From assembly GCF_022869785.1 (NCBI RefSeq), contig NZ_CP094997.1, positions 6,136,001-6,200,000 of the forward strand: 64,000 nt of DNA, written 5' to 3'. Source of the stretch: Dyadobacter chenwenxiniae (GTDB taxonomy: Bacteria > Bacteroidota > Bacteroidia > Cytophagales > Spirosomataceae). The translations under genes and the position numbers were made by a program. The notes beneath the pieces were generated by a model. That model was given only the letters and a program-made list of their open reading frames with translations, ran no database searches and was not told the DNA's origin. Shown in pieces: positions 51,304 through 60,327 of this stretch (position 1 is the stretch's first letter; each line of letters starts with the position of its first letter).

Positions 51304-54219
51304 ATGGACATGATAAAAAAAGTTACTCCTATTATTTTACTAACGCTGCTGAGCCTCGCTGCCTCAGCACAATTCCCCGGAGGTGGCGGATTCGGCGGAA
51401 ATCGCGGTGGCGGCAATGATCGCCCACAGCGCCAGACGGTAATTCCGGGAACTGCGGAAGATATGCCAAAAGGAAATGGTCGAATCAAAGGATTCCTTGT
51501 GGATTCGGCAAGCAAGAAACCAGTTGAATTTGCATCACTTGCACTTGTTGATGTGAAAACCAATAATCCAATCGACGGAACGACGACTGACGAAAAAGGC
51601 GCATTTGAGCTTACTAAAGTGGCGTCGGGAAATTTCAAGATCTTGATTTCCTTCATCGGATATAAAACCAAAACCCTTAATGACATTAAAATTGACCGTA
51701 AAACAGAACTTGACCTGGGCAATGTCAACATTGCGGCAGATGTGGTTCAGTTGAATGAGGTTGAGGTTGTCGGAATGGCGCAATTGATCGAGGAGAAAGT
51801 GGACAGGCTTGTTTATAATAATGAAAAAGACATTACCAGCAAGGGCGGTGACGCTTCGGACGTGATGAAGAAAGTGCCGATGTTAACGGTCGATTTGGAC
51901 GGAAATGTTTCACTACGAGGGAGTTCCAATGTTCGGGTTTTGATTAATAATAAACCTTCGACCATTATCGCAACCAGCGTAGCAGACGCATTGAAGCAGA
52001 TTCCTGCTGATATGATTAAATCTGTTGAAGTAATCACTTCTCCATCAGCTAAATATGACGCGGAAGGCTCAGCCGGGATCATTAACATTGTCACAAAAAA
52101 GAGCACGATCCAGGGTGGAACATTGAATCTGGATACGGGCATAGGAAACAGGGGTTCAAACCTGGGACTAAGAGGAAATTACAGAATTGGTAAAATGGGT
52201 TTCAGCTTGGGAGGTTTTGGCCGGTTTAACTATAATATGCCTGGTAAATCTGAAAACCTGCAAGTGGGTAAAATTGAGAAATTCTCTATCCGCCAAATGA
52301 CTGAGTCGGATAACAAAATGGCTTTCGGTTCTTACAATTTTGGATGGGATTACGAGATCGATTCCAAAACCTCACTTTCAGCAGGTGTTCGTTACGGGAT
52401 GCGAAACATGCGGAATTCGCAGGATTTGTCAACATTCAACACACAAAGCGACGGCACAACGCGCAATAGCTTCCGGGATGTAAATACAAAAGACTTGTCA
52501 GGAACGTGGGATGTAAATGTGGATTATATCAAAACATTGAGCAAGCCTCAGCAGGAGTTGAGCATTTCTACGCAATTCAGCCGTAACAACAGGACTAACG
52601 ATTTTGACGCGGACATTTATTCTTTGAGCAATGATGCAATCCGTCAGGAATTGCTGGGGCAGCAGGGAAACAATAACGCCAGTCACAACCAGGAAAGCAC
52701 AATTCAGGTGGATTACCAGACTCCGGTGAAGGATAATCAGTTGATTGAGTTTGGTGGGAAGGGCATTTTCCGTCAGGTGGTAAGTAATTTTGATTATTAC
52801 AATACAATTGACACGCCACAGGCAGCAAGCAGCCTGAACTATGATCAGAATGTTGCGGCGGGGTATTTCTCCTACACATATACAACGAAAAGCAAATTTA
52901 CAGTGAAGGCGGGCTCGCGTTACGAGTATACGAGCATTGACGCAACGCAGGGTGAGCAGGGCGACCTGAGCATTCCGGCTTACAGCAACCTGGTGCCAAG
53001 TCTTAATTTGTCCCAAACATTTGGCAAGGGTCAAACCATTAAGTTGGGTTACAACCGTCGCCTTCAACGTCCAGGCATTCAATTCCTAAACCCTAATGTA
53101 AATGCGGCGAACCCACAGAACATCACTGTGGGTAACCCGCAACTCCGTCCCGAATTGACGGATCAGGTTGAGTTGGGAACAAGCTTTTTCAAAAATTCAC
53201 TTTACGTAAACGTCTCGACATTTGCACGTTTTACCAATAGTTCAATTGAAAGCATTCGTACAACCAATGACCAAGGTATCATTACGACAACTTACGGTAA
53301 CATTGGTTCAAAGAAAAATTATGGGGTGAATGTGTTTGGAAACATGACATTCTTTAAAAGATGGCAAGTAGGAGGAGGTTTTGACGCTTACTACGCAGAT
53401 CTTACGAATAATAATCCCAATCCTTTATTGGCCGCTTCCAACACAGGTTTTGTATTAAGCGGACGTTTCAGAACGAGCCTTAACATTAAAAATGGCTGGG
53501 GATTGCAAGCGGGTGGTTTCATGAGAGGACGCGATGTTCAGCTTCAAGGAACACAAGCCGGATTCAGAATGTATGACCTGGGAATCAAGAAGGATTTTAC
53601 CAACAAGCGCGGAAGCATTGGATTTGGAATGGAAAATTTCCTGGCTCCATCATTCAAAATGAAGACGCAGCTTGAAACACCATCATTTACACAGAATAAT
53701 ACAAACTATCTGTTCAACAGAGGCTTTCGGGTCAATTTCTCTTACCGTTTGGGTAAAATGACATTCACCGAGCAAAAAACACGCAGAAGAAAATCGGTTA
53801 ACAATGACGATCAGAAAAGCGATGGTGGCGGCGGAATGGATGCGGGCGTGTCAGGCGGAGCAGTACAAGGTGCAGCACCAGCCATCACAGTTCCATCTCC
53901 AAGAACAGGCGCCCCAGGTGCCGCACCAGCAGGTGGTCGCCCACAAGGAGCACGACCAGTCAATGCAGATAGCACAGCAAGTCCAGCAAGACAAGGAATG
54001 CCGGTACAGTCAGGTATGAGACCAGATTCAATGATAAGAGATTCAACCGTGAGACCAGCAATGCCAGGCGATCCGACTGCAAGACCGGCTATGCCAGCAG
54101 ACTCGACAGCCAGACCAGCTGTTCCCGCCGACTCAACTGCAAAACCGGCATTACCAGCTGATTCGACCGCAATTCCTGTTAAGCCAACGGTTCCAGCGGA
54201 TTCGACTAAGAAAGAATAA
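51304..54219 (+). CDS. TonB-dependent outer-membrane protein with a proline-rich repeat tail
   Basis: A 971-residue protein. After the signal peptide (LLSLAASAQ) and a Gly-rich linker comes a carboxypeptidase-regulatory-like domain (GRIKGFLVDSASKKPVEFASLALVD, residues about 58-140). A plug-like region follows (VRVLINNKPSTIIATSVADALKQIPADMIKSVEVITSPSAKYDAEGSAGIINI), then an OMP_b-brl_3-type barrel ending FRVNFSYRLGKMTF near residue 820. A tail of about 145 residues then contains four tandem decapeptides at 54052-54171. Neighbouring LytS/LytTR genes are divergent. No ligand can be assigned. Confidence 0.87.
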   Translation: MDMIKKVTPIILLTLLSLAASAQFPGGGGFGGNRGGGNDRPQRQTVIPGTAEDMPKGNGRIKGFLVDSASKKPVEFASLALVDVKTNNPIDGTTTDEKGAFELTKVASGNFKILISFIGYKTKTLNDIKIDRKTELDLGNVNIAADVVQLNEVEVVGMAQLIEEKVDRLVYNNEKDITSKGGDASDVMKKVPMLTVDLDGNVSLRGSSNVRVLINNKPSTIIATSVADALKQIPADMIKSVEVITSPSAKYDAEGSAGIINIVTKKSTIQGGTLNLDTGIGNRGSNLGLRGNYRIGKMGFSLGGFGRFNYNMPGKSENLQVGKIEKFSIRQMTESDNKMAFGSYNFGWDYEIDSKTSLSAGVRYGMRNMRNSQDLSTFNTQSDGTTRNSFRDVNTKDLSGTWDVNVDYIKTLSKPQQELSISTQFSRNNRTNDFDADIYSLSNDAIRQELLGQQGNNNASHNQESTIQVDYQTPVKDNQLIEFGGKGIFRQVVSNFDYYNTIDTPQAASSLNYDQNVAAGYFSYTYTTKSKFTVKAGSRYEYTSIDATQGEQGDLSIPAYSNLVPSLNLSQTFGKGQTIKLGYNRRLQRPGIQFLNPNVNAANPQNITVGNPQLRPELTDQVELGTSFFKNSLYVNVSTFARFTNSSIESIRTTNDQGIITTTYGNIGSKKNYGVNVFGNMTFFKRWQVGGGFDAYYADLTNNNPNPLLAASNTGFVLSGRFRTSLNIKNGWGLQAGGFMRGRDVQLQGTQAGFRMYDLGIKKDFTNKRGSIGFGMENFLAPSFKMKTQLETPSFTQNNTNYLFNRGFRVNFSYRLGKMTFTEQKTRRRKSVNNDDQKSDGGGGMDAGVSGGAVQGAAPAITVPSPRTGAPGAAPAGGRPQGARPVNADSTASPARQGMPVQSGMRPDSMIRDSTVRPAMPGDPTARPAMPADSTARPAVPADSTAKPALPADSTAIPVKPTVPADSTKKE

Positions 54220-54234
54220 GTTTTTGGATGATAT

Positions 54235-54281
54235 TGAAAAAGGCGAAGCCCGGACGTTTGTTCGGGCTTCACCTTTTTCAA
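54235..54281. terminator. Intrinsic terminator after the outer-membrane protein gene
   Basis: GAAAAAGGCGAAGCCCG pairs with CGGGCTTCACCTTTTTC (one mismatch) around a ten-base loop, with T and A runs on both sides. It serves the plus-strand gene and possibly the convergent lipoprotein gene. Confidence 0.8.
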
Positions 54282-54326
54282 TTGGAGTTGTACACTATAT
54301 TCTTTGGTGGGTGCTTGATTCAATCA

Positions 54327-54821
54327 TTAATCAAGTTTTATTAGTTCCAATAATCCGTTGCTAAATGGAATTACATCTTCTGAATTCAAATCTTTAGCGT
54401 GCAATGTGGCGTGTATTACATTTGGTTGGACACTACCATTTCCATATATTATATAATTTTTATGTCCATTAACTGTAAAGTCGGAATCTTTTAACACTAA
54501 GCCATCGAACCTAAGAAAGGTTATGCCAGATTCATATTCTTTCACAGTTACGTTATCAAAAATACGACTAGTGATTTTGGGATTCTTACCATCAGCATCG
54601 ATCGTTAGATCTTCTACTATTTTAACATGGCTATCATCGGCCTTGCTTATCGTCCATAGACGTTTCTCGTTTCGTCTTACTGATTCCTCCGTAGGTAATT
54701 GATACTTGCCAACAATTTTCTCCAAGTTAGGCTTAGGAATCGGCCCATCAGATTTTTCTTTTGAGCAGGAAAAGATTAAGCCGAACATTAAAAGCAAACC
54801 AAGTAAGTGAAATGTTTTCAT
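54327..54821 (-). CDS. Lipoprotein of unknown function
   Basis: A 164-residue protein. The signal peptide ends in the lipobox LIFSCSKEK (lipidated Cys19). The mature part is beta-rich, with KIVGKYQLPTEESV and FLRFDGLVLKDSDFTVNG, as in small lipocalin-like Bacteroidota lipoproteins. I do not recognise the family. It is convergent with the outer-membrane protein gene. Confidence 0.65.
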   Translation of the reverse strand: MKTFHLLGLLLMFGLIFSCSKEKSDGPIPKPNLEKIVGKYQLPTEESVRRNEKRLWTISKADDSHVKIVEDLTIDADGKNPKITSRIFDNVTVKEYESGITFLRFDGLVLKDSDFTVNGHKNYIIYGNGSVQPNVIHATLHAKDLNSEDVIPFSNGLLELIKLD

Positions 54822-54903
54822 CGCTAATTATTTTAAATTAGTTGCGATGATATCAATCTTCCATTTCACATTCCTATTCTAGTGAATAAGCGTTGGACTT
54901 GGA

Positions 54904-55836
54904 TTATTTAACGGGAATTTGTTCCCGAATCTCCCTTAAAATCCGATCAGCCCCAGCTTCGAGCAATTCGTTTGCCAATGCCGTTCCCAACTCTTCTGGA
55001 AATGAGATTGAGCCTGTTTCCGTCCTTCTGATCAGTTCTTTGCCATCCAGGCTGATAATGCCGCCCGTAATGTTAATTTGATCATCTTTTAATGTGGCCA
55101 TTCCAAAAACCGGAATGCTGCATCCGCCTTGGAGTCGTTTCAGGAATGCTCTTTCTGCGAGTAGGCACGTTTCTGTTTCTGGGTGGTTAGTTAAGCTTTT
55201 GACCATTGCTTTCTTTTCGCCGCATAAGTTTACGGCACATTCAATGGCAACGCTTCCTTGCCCAACTGCTGGCGTAAATTCGTCCAGCAACAAATGTTCA
55301 GCAATTTTGTCGTCATACTTCATCCTGTGTACGCCTGCGTATGCAAGAAGCAAGGCATCGCAATGGCCTTCATTCAGCTTTCCCAGGCGCGTTTGCAGAT
55401 TTCCACGCATGTCAACAGTTTGAATGTGCGGATAAAAATGTCTTAAAACAGCAATCCTGCGCGTTGAGGACGTTCCCACTATAAAAGTTTCGCCACTTTT
55501 AAGCGATAGCTCGTTGTTATGGCTTACCAAAACGTCATTTGCTTTCTCGCGTTCTGTATAAGCAATAAGTTCAAAAGCATCATCAAGCTGCGATTGCAGA
55601 TCCTTCGCGCTGTGAACCGCAATGTCAATGCTGCCATCCAGTAACTGATCTTCCAATTCCTGCGTAAAAACACCCTTACTGCCAATTTTGGACAAAGCGC
55701 GGTTCAGGATTTTATCACCCTTTGTTTCAATAATAACAACTTCCGTCTCAACGCCGCCCTCATTCAGCAGCTCCTCAACATAATGCGCCTGCCAAAGAGC
55801 CAATTTGCTGCCGCGCGTCCCTATTTTTATATGCAT
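54904..55836 (-). CDS. hemC: Hydroxymethylbilane synthase (porphobilinogen deaminase)
   Basis: A 310-residue enzyme of haem biosynthesis that joins four porphobilinogens into hydroxymethylbilane. Motifs: KIGTRGSKLALWQA, VHSAKDLQSQLDDAFELIAYTERE (catalytic Asp), VGTSSTRRIA, DMRGNLQTRLGKL, and LQGGCSIPVFGMA with the dipyrromethane-attaching Cys. It is complete and monocistronic as far as seen. The remnant at 55882 lies just upstream. Confidence 0.95.
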   Translation of the reverse strand: MHIKIGTRGSKLALWQAHYVEELLNEGGVETEVVIIETKGDKILNRALSKIGSKGVFTQELEDQLLDGSIDIAVHSAKDLQSQLDDAFELIAYTEREKANDVLVSHNNELSLKSGETFIVGTSSTRRIAVLRHFYPHIQTVDMRGNLQTRLGKLNEGHCDALLLAYAGVHRMKYDDKIAEHLLLDEFTPAVGQGSVAIECAVNLCGEKKAMVKSLTNHPETETCLLAERAFLKRLQGGCSIPVFGMATLKDDQINITGGIISLDGKELIRRTETGSISFPEELGTALANELLEAGADRILREIREQIPVK

Positions 55837-55881
55837 GGTTTACCTTCTTGGAATGTCTCTTCGAGACAAAATATTCATCAA

Positions 55882-56044
55882 TTAGTAAGCTTGTATTAAT
55901 ATATCAGCTGGAATATGCAAGATTTCATTCAGTTTTCTAATCATTGCTAAACTCAATTTCCGCTTCCTGACAGAATCTCCGACTTGCGATCATAGCTTAT
56001 CATCTTTGCATCAATTTTGTCATAGGCTTGCCAAAAATACGCAA
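55882..56044 (-). pseudogene. Remnant of an XRE/HigA-type antitoxin
   Basis: On the minus strand one frame reads AYDKIDAKMISYDRKSEILSG, and the next continues KRKLSLAMIRKLNEILHIPADILIQAY before a stop at 55882. Together they form the second half of the XRE helix-turn-helix of a HigA-type antitoxin (compare the IPADFILHH end of the intact HigA at 14496). Loss of one A in a GGAAGCGG stretch accounts for the break. The N-terminal half and any toxin are absent. Confidence 0.72.
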
Positions 56045-56047
56045 GAT

Positions 56048-56950
56048 TCAAACCCCAACCGTATCCCCTTCGTCCATAACAATCTTATCTTCTATATAAG
56101 CTATAATCAAAGAAGCGATATCGATTCCACTTACTTTTTCAATTCCGCGCAGACCGGGGGAAGAGTTCACTTCCATGACCAGCGGGCCTCTTTCTGATTG
56201 TAAAAGATCCACTCCCGCGATTCTGACGCCTAATGCTTTGGCTGCCGCAATGGCCGTGTGTTCTTCCTCTGCGGTAAGCTCGATCAAATGTCCTTCGCCG
56301 CCTCGATGCAGGTTAGAGCGGAAATCGCTTTCGTGACCTTGCCGTTTCATGGCGGCGATGACTTTGTTGCCGATTACAAAAGCACGGATATCAGCTCCTT
56401 TCGATTCTGCAATGTATTCCTGTATCAAGAAATTGGCCTTTAATCCGTAAAAAGCCTCAATAGTGGATTTTGCGGCTTTGATTGTTTCTGCCAAAACCAC
56501 CCCGACGCCTTGCGTTCCTTCCAGTAATTTAATGATCACCGGTGGGCCGCCTACCATGTGGATCAGCTCATTAACCTGTGCAGGGTTTTTGGCAAAAACC
56601 GTTTTCGGAATGTCCACACCCGATTTCGCCAGCACTTGCATGCTTCGTAGCTTGTCACGGGAACGAAGAATTGCCTGCGACTTAACAGTCGTAAACACCT
56701 TCATTAATTCCAACTGCCTCACAACAGCACAGCCAAATGCATTCACAGATGTGCCAATCCTTGGAATGACTGCGTCGATTTCAGTGATGGGTTGTCCTTT
56801 ATAAATGATGGTGGGTTTGCCTCCTTCGATCATCACAAAGCATTTCACATGGTCTATAACCACTGCTTGATGACCTTTTTGTTTAATTGCCTCCACCAGA
56901 CGCTTAGTTGAATAAAGGTCGGGATTGGTGGATAATACGGCGATTTTCAT
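56048..56950 (-). CDS. rimK: RimK-type glutamate ligase (ATP-grasp)
   Basis: A 300-residue ATP-grasp ligase that adds glutamate residues to a protein terminus, in E. coli ribosomal protein S6. Features are RSRDKLRSMQVLAKSGVDIPKT, PPVIIKLLEGTQGVGVVL (ATP-binding loop), FLIQEYIAESKGADIRAFVIG and VMEVNSSPGLRGIE (metal-binding Asn/Glu). It lies 28 bp downstream of a RimB-like zinc protease, the usual partner. Confidence 0.93.
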   Translation of the reverse strand: MKIAVLSTNPDLYSTKRLVEAIKQKGHQAVVIDHVKCFVMIEGGKPTIIYKGQPITEIDAVIPRIGTSVNAFGCAVVRQLELMKVFTTVKSQAILRSRDKLRSMQVLAKSGVDIPKTVFAKNPAQVNELIHMVGGPPVIIKLLEGTQGVGVVLAETIKAAKSTIEAFYGLKANFLIQEYIAESKGADIRAFVIGNKVIAAMKRQGHESDFRSNLHRGGEGHLIELTAEEEHTAIAAAKALGVRIAGVDLLQSERGPLVMEVNSSPGLRGIEKVSGIDIASLIIAYIEDKIVMDEGDTVGV

Positions 56951-56978
56951 AAATAACTAAAATTGAAGGTAGGGAAAT

Positions 56979-57449
56979 TCAGGATTGGTGTCGGACGTGA
57001 GAACGGTGAGATGCCTTTGAACGCTTTGTAGCGGATAAGTCTTTTTGCGAGACATCCACCAAAAAGCGCTTTTTCAGCAATTTGCGCCCTAAAAGGATTG
57101 GATACCTCATTTTACGCCGGTTGGCGAGTGAAAATTCTGTTCGTATTTTTTTGCCAAAGATTGTAATCTTTGTCTTGATCACATAACGTTTCTCCTCTTT
57201 TCCCGACGAATTTCGTACAATAGTTTCTTTGAAGTCGGTGACGGTGAAGGATTGTTGTGGTGCGCCTCTTTTTGCATCCAGATAAAAACACAATTGCGGC
57301 TGGTCTCCTCCTTTAATCAGCCGGACGCGAGAACAATGTATGGACGAAGTGGTCGCCCCGGAATCAATGCGGACCGGAACATCAAACCAGCCCAGATCGG
57401 GCAGATCAACAATGTCCGTGGCACCGATAATGTCCAATGATTGCTTCAT
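56979..57449 (-). CDS. RimB/ATP-dependent zinc protease-like protein (retropepsin-like)
   Basis: A 156-residue protein of the PF05618 family. RIDSGATTSSIHC carries the aspartic-protease-like DSGA triad, and KMRYPILLGRKLLKKRFLVDV is the conserved C-terminal motif. Relatives act with RimK in trimming or modifying S6 tails. A basic tail (SATKRSKASHRSHVRHQS) follows. Its start overlaps the holB stop by 4 bp, so the three genes form one operon. Confidence 0.88.
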   Translation of the reverse strand: MKQSLDIIGATDIVDLPDLGWFDVPVRIDSGATTSSIHCSRVRLIKGGDQPQLCFYLDAKRGAPQQSFTVTDFKETIVRNSSGKEEKRYVIKTKITIFGKKIRTEFSLANRRKMRYPILLGRKLLKKRFLVDVSQKDLSATKRSKASHRSHVRHQS

Positions 57450-58564
57450 CGCCGTTGGAAAAAATGAGCAACTGTCAAGGACAGATCCAGAAAAACCATT
57501 TTTGCGCGCACATTCCGTTCCATATGATAATAAGCCAGATTTACCTCTTCGATCATTTTTTCAAGCGAATCAAAGTTAACTGCTTTCGAGAAGTTTTGCA
57601 CAAATGTAAGCTCTTCATCCGGAACACGCAGCAATTCTCCGGCGCCATGGCTCCAAATAAGCATGTCGCGGAAAAGCCTTAATGCATATTCGAGCAGGCC
57701 TTTTTGCTTTTCCTTGTTCATGACATCGAAATTATCGGCCAGCTTTACCAAATGTGAAATGTCATATTTATAGCAAGAACGCATCCAGCCTGCAAACCAG
57801 CCAGAACGGTCGTCCTCTGCATCCTGGACTAATTTCAACGCTTCCGACAAATTTCCATCACACAAATAAGCAATCGATTTGGCTGCGGTGTCACTAACCT
57901 GTTGCAATTTCAAAAAATAGCGCACTTCCTCATCTGAAAACGCAGGAACCGTAATGCGTTGCGTCCGGGAAATGATGGTTGTTAACAGCTTATCTGATTG
58001 GTCACTTACGAGTAAAAAAAGCGTCTTTTCGGGCGGCTCTTCCAATATTTTCAATATCGCATTCGAGGAAGCCGCATTCATAATGTCCGGTTTCCAGATT
58101 AAGAGGATTTTGTATTCTCCCTCATAAGCCTTCACCGATAATTTTCTCAAAATGCCGCGTGCTTCCTCCACGGAAATGTTGCCCTGCTTGTTTTCAGCAC
58201 TAATGTGATCAAGCCATTCTGGCAAAACCCGGTATGGATTTTCTAACAAAAATGAACGCCATAAACCCAGAAAAGCTTCGCTGGTTTTGCCGTCGATCTT
58301 TTTGGAAGTCGCAATGGGGAAAATGAAGTGAAAATCGGGATGGATCAGTTTGGCCATTTTTGCGCAGGAAGCACAAACGCCGCAAGCATCCTCTTCGCCT
58401 TTATTTTCACAATTAATATAAGTTGCGAAAGCAAGCGCCAATGCAAGGCCGCCACCGCCAGCAGGTGAATCAAACAGCTGTGCATGAGCCAAGTGGCTGT
58501 TCTTCACCGAGCGCCTTAACGTTGATTTTATATGTTCAAGTCCCGGTATTTCTCTGAAAAGCAC
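57446..58564 (-). CDS. holB: DNA polymerase III delta' subunit (GTG start)
   Basis: A 372-residue clamp-loader subunit. A zinc-like cluster lies around CENKGEEDACGVCASC. VEEARGILRKLSVKAYEGEYKILLIWKPDIMNAASSNAILKILEEPPEKTLFLLV is the AAA+ core with the conserved EEP, and SRTQR its arginine-finger region. The P-loop position (SPAGGGGLALALAFA) has no lysine, as in known delta' subunits. The first codon is GTG. Confidence 0.9.
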   Translation of the reverse strand: MLFREIPGLEHIKSTLRRSVKNSHLAHAQLFDSPAGGGGLALALAFATYINCENKGEEDACGVCASCAKMAKLIHPDFHFIFPIATSKKIDGKTSEAFLGLWRSFLLENPYRVLPEWLDHISAENKQGNISVEEARGILRKLSVKAYEGEYKILLIWKPDIMNAASSNAILKILEEPPEKTLFLLVSDQSDKLLTTIISRTQRITVPAFSDEEVRYFLKLQQVSDTAAKSIAYLCDGNLSEALKLVQDAEDDRSGWFAGWMRSCYKYDISHLVKLADNFDVMNKEKQKGLLEYALRLFRDMLIWSHGAGELLRVPDEELTFVQNFSKAVNFDSLEKMIEEVNLAYYHMERNVRAKMVFLDLSLTVAHFFQRR

Positions 58565-58597
58565 GGTGGGTGATTTTATCTAAAATGAATTAATGTT

Positions 58598-59794
58598 CTA
58601 AATTTTCAGATCACGTTGCTGTTGGGTTTGTTCAAAAACAGATCTTAAAATCTGTTCATCATGCTCTCCGAATGTGAGATTGCGACGGCTCACAGTGTCT
58701 TTTGCCACGTGAAGCGCCTTTTCGAATCTATATTCTGAAAATCCTTCTGCATTACCGCCCCAGGAAAATGAAGGCGTATGCTTCGCCTGAAATCCTGCGC
58801 CGAATACATTTACACTTACGCCAACGACGGAGCCTGTGTTGAACATGGTTGAAATTCCGGCTTTGGAATAATCGCCCATCATCAAGCCGCAAAACTTTAA
58901 ACCTGTGTCAGCCAGATCATTAGTCACGTAACTATGCAATTTCACATTGCTATGGTCATTCTTCAAATTCGAATTATTCGTGTTCGCGCCCAGATTACAC
59001 CATTCGCCCAGCACCGAATTTCCCAGATAACCGTCATGCCCCTTGTTGCTATAACCAAATATAACACAGTTACTTACCTCGCCGCCCAGCTTGCTAAACG
59101 GCCCAACGGTTGTGTTAGGGCGAATTTTTGTTCCCTGCGCAAGCACGCTGCCTTCTCCAATTGAAAACGGCCCCTGAATCATTGAGCCTTCCTGGATCAA
59201 TGCATTTTTTCCAATGTAAATGGGCCCCTTTTCAGCATTCAGAATTGAGGCTTTTATTATGGCGCCACTTTCAATGAAGATATTTTCAGGGTTATAGCAC
59301 TGTGTAAAAGGATCGGTAAGCGGCTCTGAATTTTTGTTCGCTGTTATTCTTGCAAAATCGATTTCGATCTGCTCACCATTGAATGCAAATATGTCCCAAA
59401 CGTTTCGGATCAATGTAAACGAGCCGGAATAATGTTGACGCTCATAAGCCGAAATGCTCATATCAGGCTTCCAGAGCTCGTTGCTTCTGATTGCAAGTAC
59501 GTCATCACCAGAAATCAGTGCTGATTGTGCCGGCAGTTTTTCGATTGCGTCAACAAGACCAGCATCCGGGCAAAGGCCGCCATTGATATAAATGCTATCA
59601 GAAGCTGTTAACACTGGAAATGCCGCTGCTAAATAGTCAGAGGTTTGGTACGATACAGCGGTATCAAGCCACAGGCTCCACTTTTCAGAAATTTTACTGA
59701 TTCCGCAACGAATTGCCGAAACCGGTCGGGTGTATGTAAATGGTAAAAGTTGAAGTCGGACTGCGGGATCGTCAAAAAGAATAATGGTAGGCAT
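58598..59794 (-). CDS. GlmU-like sugar nucleotidyltransferase/acetyltransferase
   Basis: A 398-residue protein with an N-terminal nucleotidyltransferase-like domain (IILFDDPAVRLQLLPFTYTRPVSAIRCG) and a C-terminal left-handed beta-helix (hexapeptide repeats such as IYIGKNALIQEGS and GPFSIGEGSVLAQGTKIRPNTTVGPF, then GEVSNCVIFGYSNKGHDGYLGNSVLGEWCNLGANTNNSNLKND). This matches the alternative GlmU family of Bacteroidota, thought to make UDP-GlcNAc. The canonical GlmU pyrophosphorylase motif is not obvious, so the first step may differ. Confidence 0.87.
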   Translation of the reverse strand: MPTIILFDDPAVRLQLLPFTYTRPVSAIRCGISKISEKWSLWLDTAVSYQTSDYLAAAFPVLTASDSIYINGGLCPDAGLVDAIEKLPAQSALISGDDVLAIRSNELWKPDMSISAYERQHYSGSFTLIRNVWDIFAFNGEQIEIDFARITANKNSEPLTDPFTQCYNPENIFIESGAIIKASILNAEKGPIYIGKNALIQEGSMIQGPFSIGEGSVLAQGTKIRPNTTVGPFSKLGGEVSNCVIFGYSNKGHDGYLGNSVLGEWCNLGANTNNSNLKNDHSNVKLHSYVTNDLADTGLKFCGLMMGDYSKAGISTMFNTGSVVGVSVNVFGAGFQAKHTPSFSWGGNAEGFSEYRFEKALHVAKDTVSRRNLTFGEHDEQILRSVFEQTQQQRDLKI

Positions 59795-59849
59795 ATTTTG
59801 ATGCTAGTATGTGGGGTCAAAGTTCGCCCATTTTTTTTGTTAGGCAAAA

Positions 59850-59892
59850 AAAGAAGCAGTCTCTTGTACATTTTACAAGAGACTGCTTCTTT
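59850..59892 (-). terminator. Strong terminator after rpmE2
   Basis: A perfect 19-bp stem (AAAGAAGCAGTCTCTTGTA with its complement) closes a five-base loop, followed on the minus strand by seven T. It ends rpmE2 transcription before the GlmU-like gene. Confidence 0.92.
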
Positions 59893-59942
59893 AATTTCGG
59901 TATAAAAAGAGATTAATGACCTTGCGATCAATAATGTGCTAA

Positions 59943-60197
59943 TTAAGCTTCTTTCTGCGTTCCGTAACGTTTTCTGAACTTGTCTACACGGCCGGCAGTA
60001 TCTACAAGTACATTTTTACCTGTGTAGAAAGGGTGCGACTGAGAAGAAACCTCCACTTTATAAACCGGGTAAGATTTGCCATCTTCCCAAGTGATGTTTT
60101 CGCTGGTTTCTATAGTAGAGCGCGTAATGAATTTAAAATCGCTAGATAGATCCCAGAAAACTACGTCTCTATAATTGGGATGAATGTCTTTTTTCAT
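59943..60197 (-). CDS. rpmE2: 50S ribosomal protein L31 type B
   Basis: An 84-residue ribosomal protein. MKKDIHPNYRDVVFWDLSSDF lacks the CxxC zinc ligands of type A L31, and SSQSHPFYTGKNVLVDTAGRVDKFRKRYG is the conserved core. Single-gene unit with a strong terminator. Confidence 0.96.
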   Translation of the reverse strand: MKKDIHPNYRDVVFWDLSSDFKFITRSTIETSENITWEDGKSYPVYKVEVSSQSHPFYTGKNVLVDTAGRVDKFRKRYGTQKEA

Positions 60198-60327
60198 TGA
60201 TATATGGTATTATGTGTTTCGATACAATTCTCAAAAAGGATTGCAAAAGTAAAAATTCTTATTTATTAAACCAAGAAATGAAAGGCTATCTTTTTGATAA
60301 AACTTTGATCTGTGAAACTGTAAGTGA

